18,350 bases of DNA from CAXMWX01 sp051008185 (GTDB taxonomy: Bacteria; Pseudomonadota; Gammaproteobacteria; Eutrophobiales; Eutrophobiaceae). The notes below the pieces were generated by a model. It did no database searches. It was not told the origin of the DNA and was given only the letters and a program-made list of their open reading frames with translations. The stretch lies in assembly GCA_051008185.1 (NCBI GenBank), contig JBPCXW010000099.1, forward strand, positions 1 through 18,350, given 5' to 3'. Below, in pieces: positions 15,783-18,350 of the stretch (position 1 is its first letter; each line of letters starts with the position of its first letter). The translations under genes were made by a program, and so were the position numbers.

Positions 15783-16626
15783 ATCCGTCCAAACCCAAAT
15801 TCTGTCTGATGGCCAGCGAGGCCTCGGACTGGTTCATCGTGTAGATGTGCAGGTTATCGGCACCGTTTTTGATTAGTTGTTCGCATAGGTGGGTGGTTAC
15901 CTCTATGCCGAATTTTTTGATGGAGGCGCGGTCATCGCCGAAATCCTGTAAGCGTTTTGTTATCCAGCGCGGGACTTCGGCGCCGCAGGCTTCGGAGAAG
16001 CGTAATAGTTGGGTGCAGTTGATGATCGGCATAACGCCGGGGATGATCGGAATATCAATTTGTTGGCTACGGCAACTTTCCAGAAAATGCAGGTAGGCAT
16101 CAATGTTATAGAAATACTGGGTGATGGCCGCATCGGCACCGGCATCCACCTTGCGTTTGAAATTATCCATATCTCTGGCGACGCCGTGTGACTGCGGATG
16201 AACCTCAGGATAACAGGCGACATAAAGACGAAAATGATCGCCGGTCTCGGCGCGGATGAACTCTACCAACTCATTGGCATAACGCAGGCTACCGCCACCG
16301 GCCGCGCCTGATGGCAGATCACCCCGCAACGCGACCAGACTCTTGAAACCGTTGTCCCGATAGCGTTGCAGTACCTGCCTTATATCCTCCACCGGGAAGC
16401 CGATGCACGATATATGCGGCACGGACTCAATAGGGGTTTGTTCCCGAATGGACAGCACTGTCTCCAGTGTTTTTTCACGGGTGCTGCCACCGGCACCGAA
16501 GGTCACGGAAAAAAATTCCGGCTTGCACACACACAGCTCATTGACGGTCGTCAATAAACGCGCCTCCGCCTCAGGGCTTCTGGGCGGGAAAAATTCAAAA
16601 CTCAATTCCAGGGTTGGTTTGTTCAT
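15781..16626 (-). CDS. metF: Methylenetetrahydrofolate reductase
   Basis: MetF reduces 5,10-methylene-THF to 5-methyl-THF, the methyl donor for methionine synthase, using FAD. The 281-residue TIM barrel contains SFEFFPPRS (catalytic E11), VTFGAGGSTR (41-50), ALRGD (D103), and YPEVHPQ. The C-terminus ends in NLGLDG, close to where homologues end; the last bases of the TAG come from an adjacent repeat. It lies 14 bases downstream of ahcY and is presumably cotranscribed and so also under the SAH riboswitch. The ribosome site before the ATG is weak. The pairing with ahcY is common in beta- and gammaproteobacteria. Confidence 0.97.
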   Translation of the reverse strand: MNKPTLELSFEFFPPRSPEAEARLLTTVNELCVCKPEFFSVTFGAGGSTREKTLETVLSIREQTPIESVPHISCIGFPVEDIRQVLQRYRDNGFKSLVALRGDLPSGAAGGGSLRYANELVEFIRAETGDHFRLYVACYPEVHPQSHGVARDMDNFKRKVDAGADAAITQYFYNIDAYLHFLESCRSQQIDIPIIPGVMPIINCTQLLRFSEACGAEVPRWITKRLQDFGDDRASIKKFGIEVTTHLCEQLIKNGADNLHIYTMNQSEASLAIRQNLGLDG

Positions 16627-16640
16627 AATGCGGGGCTTGC

Positions 16641-18056
16641 CTAGTAACGGTAGTGATCGGGTTTGTAAGGCCCCTCAACCTTGACGCCGATATACCCGGC
16701 CTGTTTCGCCGTCAATTCGGTCAGATCAGCGCCGATCCTCTGCAAATGCAGCCGCGCCACTTTTTCATCCAGATGCTTGGGCAAGACATAGACATCTTTC
16801 TGATACTTGTCGTTGTATTTGAATAACTCAATCTGTGCCAACACCTGATTAGTAAAAGAATTGGACATAACAAAACTCGGATGCCCGGTGGCACAACCCA
16901 GATTGACCAGCCTGCCTCTGGCCAGCAGGATAATACGCTTGCCGTCCGGCAGGATGATATGATCTACTTGCGGCTTGATCTCTTCCCATGTGTAATTTTC
17001 CAGACTGGCAACATCAATTTCATTATCAAAATGACCGATGTTGCAGACAATCGCCTGATCCTTCATCTGCAATATATGCTCATGGGTAATAACATTGAAA
17101 TTACCGGTGGCGGTAACAAAGATGTCAACCTTATTGCAAACCTGATCCATACGCACCACGCGATAGCCTTCCATCGCCGCCTGCAGGGCGCAGATGGGAT
17201 CCACTTCCGTCACCCAAACAGTGGCACCCAGACCGCGCAGGGATTGGGCGCAACCTTTGCCCACATCGCCATAACCCAACACCATCGCAATCTTGCCGGC
17301 GATCATCGTATCGGTCGCCCGCTTGATACCATCAACCAGTGATTCGCGGCAACCATACAGATTATCAAACTTGGATTTTGTCACCGCATCATTGACATTG
17401 ATCGCAGGAAAAGGCAATTCACCTTTTTCCTGCATTTGATACAGACGATTCACGCCGGTGGTTGTCTCTTCGGTGACACCTTTGATGTTCGCCATGATCT
17501 TGCTGTACCAGCCCGGGCTGGATTGCAACTTTTTCCTGATAGCGGCAAACAGGTATTGCTCCTCTTCGCTGGCAGGGTTGTCCAGCACGGTCGCATCCTG
17601 CTCGGCCCTGGCGCCGAGGATCACCAACAGTGTGGCATCGCCGCCATCGTCCAGAATCATATTGGGTGTGCCGCCGTCGTCCCACTCCATGATGCGATGG
17701 GTGTAATCCCAATACTCTTCCAGCGTCTCGCCCTTGTAGGCAAAGACCGAGATGCCCTGATCGGCAATCGCCGCCGCGGCATGATCCTGAGTGGAAAAGA
17801 TGTTGCAGGAAGCCCAGCGCACCTCCGCCCCCAATGCGATCAAGGTCTCAATCAGCACCGCTGTTTGTATGGTCATGTGCAAAGAACCGGCAATGCGCGC
17901 CCCCGCAAGGGGCTTGTCACCGCCATACTCCGCACGCACGGCGACCAGACCGGGCATTTCGGTTTCGGCTATGCGTATCTCTTTGTGGCCCCATGCGGCC
18001 AGGGACAGATCAGCAATACGACAATCAGAAAATACAGAATCACCTGCTACGCTCAT
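16641..18056 (-). CDS. ahcY: S-adenosylhomocysteine hydrolase (adenosylhomocysteinase)
   Basis: AhcY splits S-adenosylhomocysteine into adenosine and homocysteine, removing the product inhibitor of methyltransferases. The 471-residue protein includes the substrate region GSLHMTIQTAVLIETL, the proteobacterial insert around residues 150-195, VNDAVTKSKFDN (K227, D231), the NAD site GYGDVGKG (261-268), GHFDNEID, and the conserved end KPDHYRY that reaches into the NAD site of the partner subunit. Length fits the bacterial long form. AGGAG lies six bases before the ATG. Upstream are a sigma-70 promoter and an SAH riboswitch, so transcription should rise when SAH builds up. Confidence 0.98.
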   Translation of the reverse strand: MSVAGDSVFSDCRIADLSLAAWGHKEIRIAETEMPGLVAVRAEYGGDKPLAGARIAGSLHMTIQTAVLIETLIALGAEVRWASCNIFSTQDHAAAAIADQGISVFAYKGETLEEYWDYTHRIMEWDDGGTPNMILDDGGDATLLVILGARAEQDATVLDNPASEEEQYLFAAIRKKLQSSPGWYSKIMANIKGVTEETTTGVNRLYQMQEKGELPFPAINVNDAVTKSKFDNLYGCRESLVDGIKRATDTMIAGKIAMVLGYGDVGKGCAQSLRGLGATVWVTEVDPICALQAAMEGYRVVRMDQVCNKVDIFVTATGNFNVITHEHILQMKDQAIVCNIGHFDNEIDVASLENYTWEEIKPQVDHIILPDGKRIILLARGRLVNLGCATGHPSFVMSNSFTNQVLAQIELFKYNDKYQKDVYVLPKHLDEKVARLHLQRIGADLTELTAKQAGYIGVKVEGPYKPDHYRY

Positions 18057-18081
18057 ATCGTTCTCCTAAAAACACAATGCA

Positions 18082-18160
18082 AGCGAGCGCCGTTTGATGA
18101 TCAGAAAGCAGGAACCGAGCCTAGCGGGGGGATGACCCCGTCGCAACGCCCCTCGGATCC
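18082..18160 (-). promoter_or_regulatory. SAH riboswitch in the ahcY leader
   Basis: The complement carries the conserved pieces of the S-adenosylhomocysteine aptamer in the right order: CCGAGG (P1 5' side) with GCGTTGCGAC, an inner hairpin GGGG-TCAT-CCCC, then AGGCTCGG closing P1 (CCGAG with CTCGG), a spacer, and AACGGCGCTC near the 3' end. In the known fold the GGGCG next to P1 pairs with CGCTC as the pseudoknot; these bases pair here. The family is known as a genetic ON switch for SAH recycling genes. The aptamer ends about 25 bases before the ahcY start, so it could control access to the AGGAG site or termination; no clear terminator hairpin with T-run was seen. Confidence 0.92.
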
Positions 18161-18173
18161 TTATTGAAGGGGG

Positions 18174-18203
18174 AGTATAGTATGCCGGTGCTACGAATGT
18201 CAA
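18174..18203 (-). promoter_or_regulatory. Sigma-70 promoter of ahcY-metF
   Basis: On the complement, a perfect TTGACA (18203-18198) and TATACT (18179-18174) are separated by 18 bases. Transcription would begin near 18167, just before the first aptamer base, which is what a riboswitch leader needs. The -35 box joins a CAAAGCAGGC stretch that resembles half of the nearby repeat's hairpin. Confidence 0.75.
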
Positions 18204-18226
18204 AGCAGGCTAACGCCGGCACGAAT

Positions 18227-18350
18227 AGCTCCCCCCTTGAGGGGGAGCCAAAGGAGGCGAAGCCTGCTTTGGTGGGGGGACTTGGCTTCGGGAAACTATG
18301 GCCCCCCACCTGAGCCACTGCGGGCTTGCGCCCTCGTGCCTCTGGCTCCC
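18227..18350 (+). repeat. GC-rich intergenic repeat, near-complete copy upstream of ahcY (cut by window end)
   Basis: This copy has the modules in the order A (18227-18279, identical to 14526-14578), a 22-base linker starting ACTTGGCTTCGG, then B from CCCCCCACC at about 18302 to the window end in GGCTCCC. The B part differs from 14416-14479 at several scattered bases. If complete, the element would be about 140 bases long with 23-base terminal inverted repeats that are themselves palindromes, and no coding capacity: a MITE- or REP-like unit. The last 294 bases of the window hold this repeat, the promoter and the riboswitch; I see no gene there. Confidence 0.85.

Noticed and set aside
17436..18167. 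Plus-strand ORF of 243 codons opposite ahcY
   Set aside because: Antisense shadow of ahcY that also runs through the riboswitch; no recognisable protein.
18227..18350. Part of an insertion sequence with transposase
   Set aside because: No ORF with transposase features is in or next to any copy in this window; only a non-autonomous element is supported.

Overview
The window looks like the chromosome of an alginate-degrading, probably marine, gammaproteobacterium. Three things suggest this: a TonB-dependent receptor of the proteobacterial carbohydrate type, an rpe-trpE-trpG-trpD-trpC block with unfused trpC, and an ahcY-metF pair behind an S-adenosylhomocysteine (SAH) riboswitch. The genus cannot be told from the sequence alone.

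Region 1 (1-9713, plus strand) is an alginate utilisation locus. The 3' part of an outer-membrane TonB-dependent receptor is followed, after a hairpin-bearing gap of 68 bases, by six tightly packed genes: a PL6 alginate lyase, a PL17 exo-oligoalginate lyase, an MFS transporter of the anion:cation symporter type, an SDR-type DEH reductase, KDPG aldolase (eda) and KDG kinase (kdgK). Adjacent genes overlap by 1, 4, 11 and 4 bases or are 3 bases apart. Together they make a full path: uptake, depolymerisation to 4-deoxy-L-erythro-5-hexoseulose uronate (DEH), import, reduction to 2-keto-3-deoxygluconate (KDG), phosphorylation to KDPG, and cleavage to pyruvate plus glyceraldehyde-3-phosphate. No regulator and no kdgF are visible; they may lie upstream.

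Region 2 (9730-18056, minus strand) is housekeeping. Read in the direction of transcription it runs ahcY, metF, queG, rpe, trpE, trpG, trpD, trpC. The ahcY-metF unit has a TTGACA/TATACT promoter and an SAH riboswitch, fitting SAH removal and methyl-group recycling. The rpe-trpEGDC unit is tightly packed. The two regions meet tail to tail at kdgK/trpC with only 16 bases between stop codons and no visible terminator.

Region 3 is a family of short, GC-rich, palindrome-built repeats (MITE- or REP-like) in every sizeable gap of the housekeeping half: between rpe and queG, between queG and metF, and upstream of ahcY. One copy supplies two bases of the metF stop codon, and the copies differ by modular loss of parts. 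This family, and the way it abuts stop codons and the ahcY promoter, is the least explained part of the window. Its absence from the alginate half may say something about the history of that locus. No tRNA, rRNA, CRISPR array, transposase or phage gene was seen.
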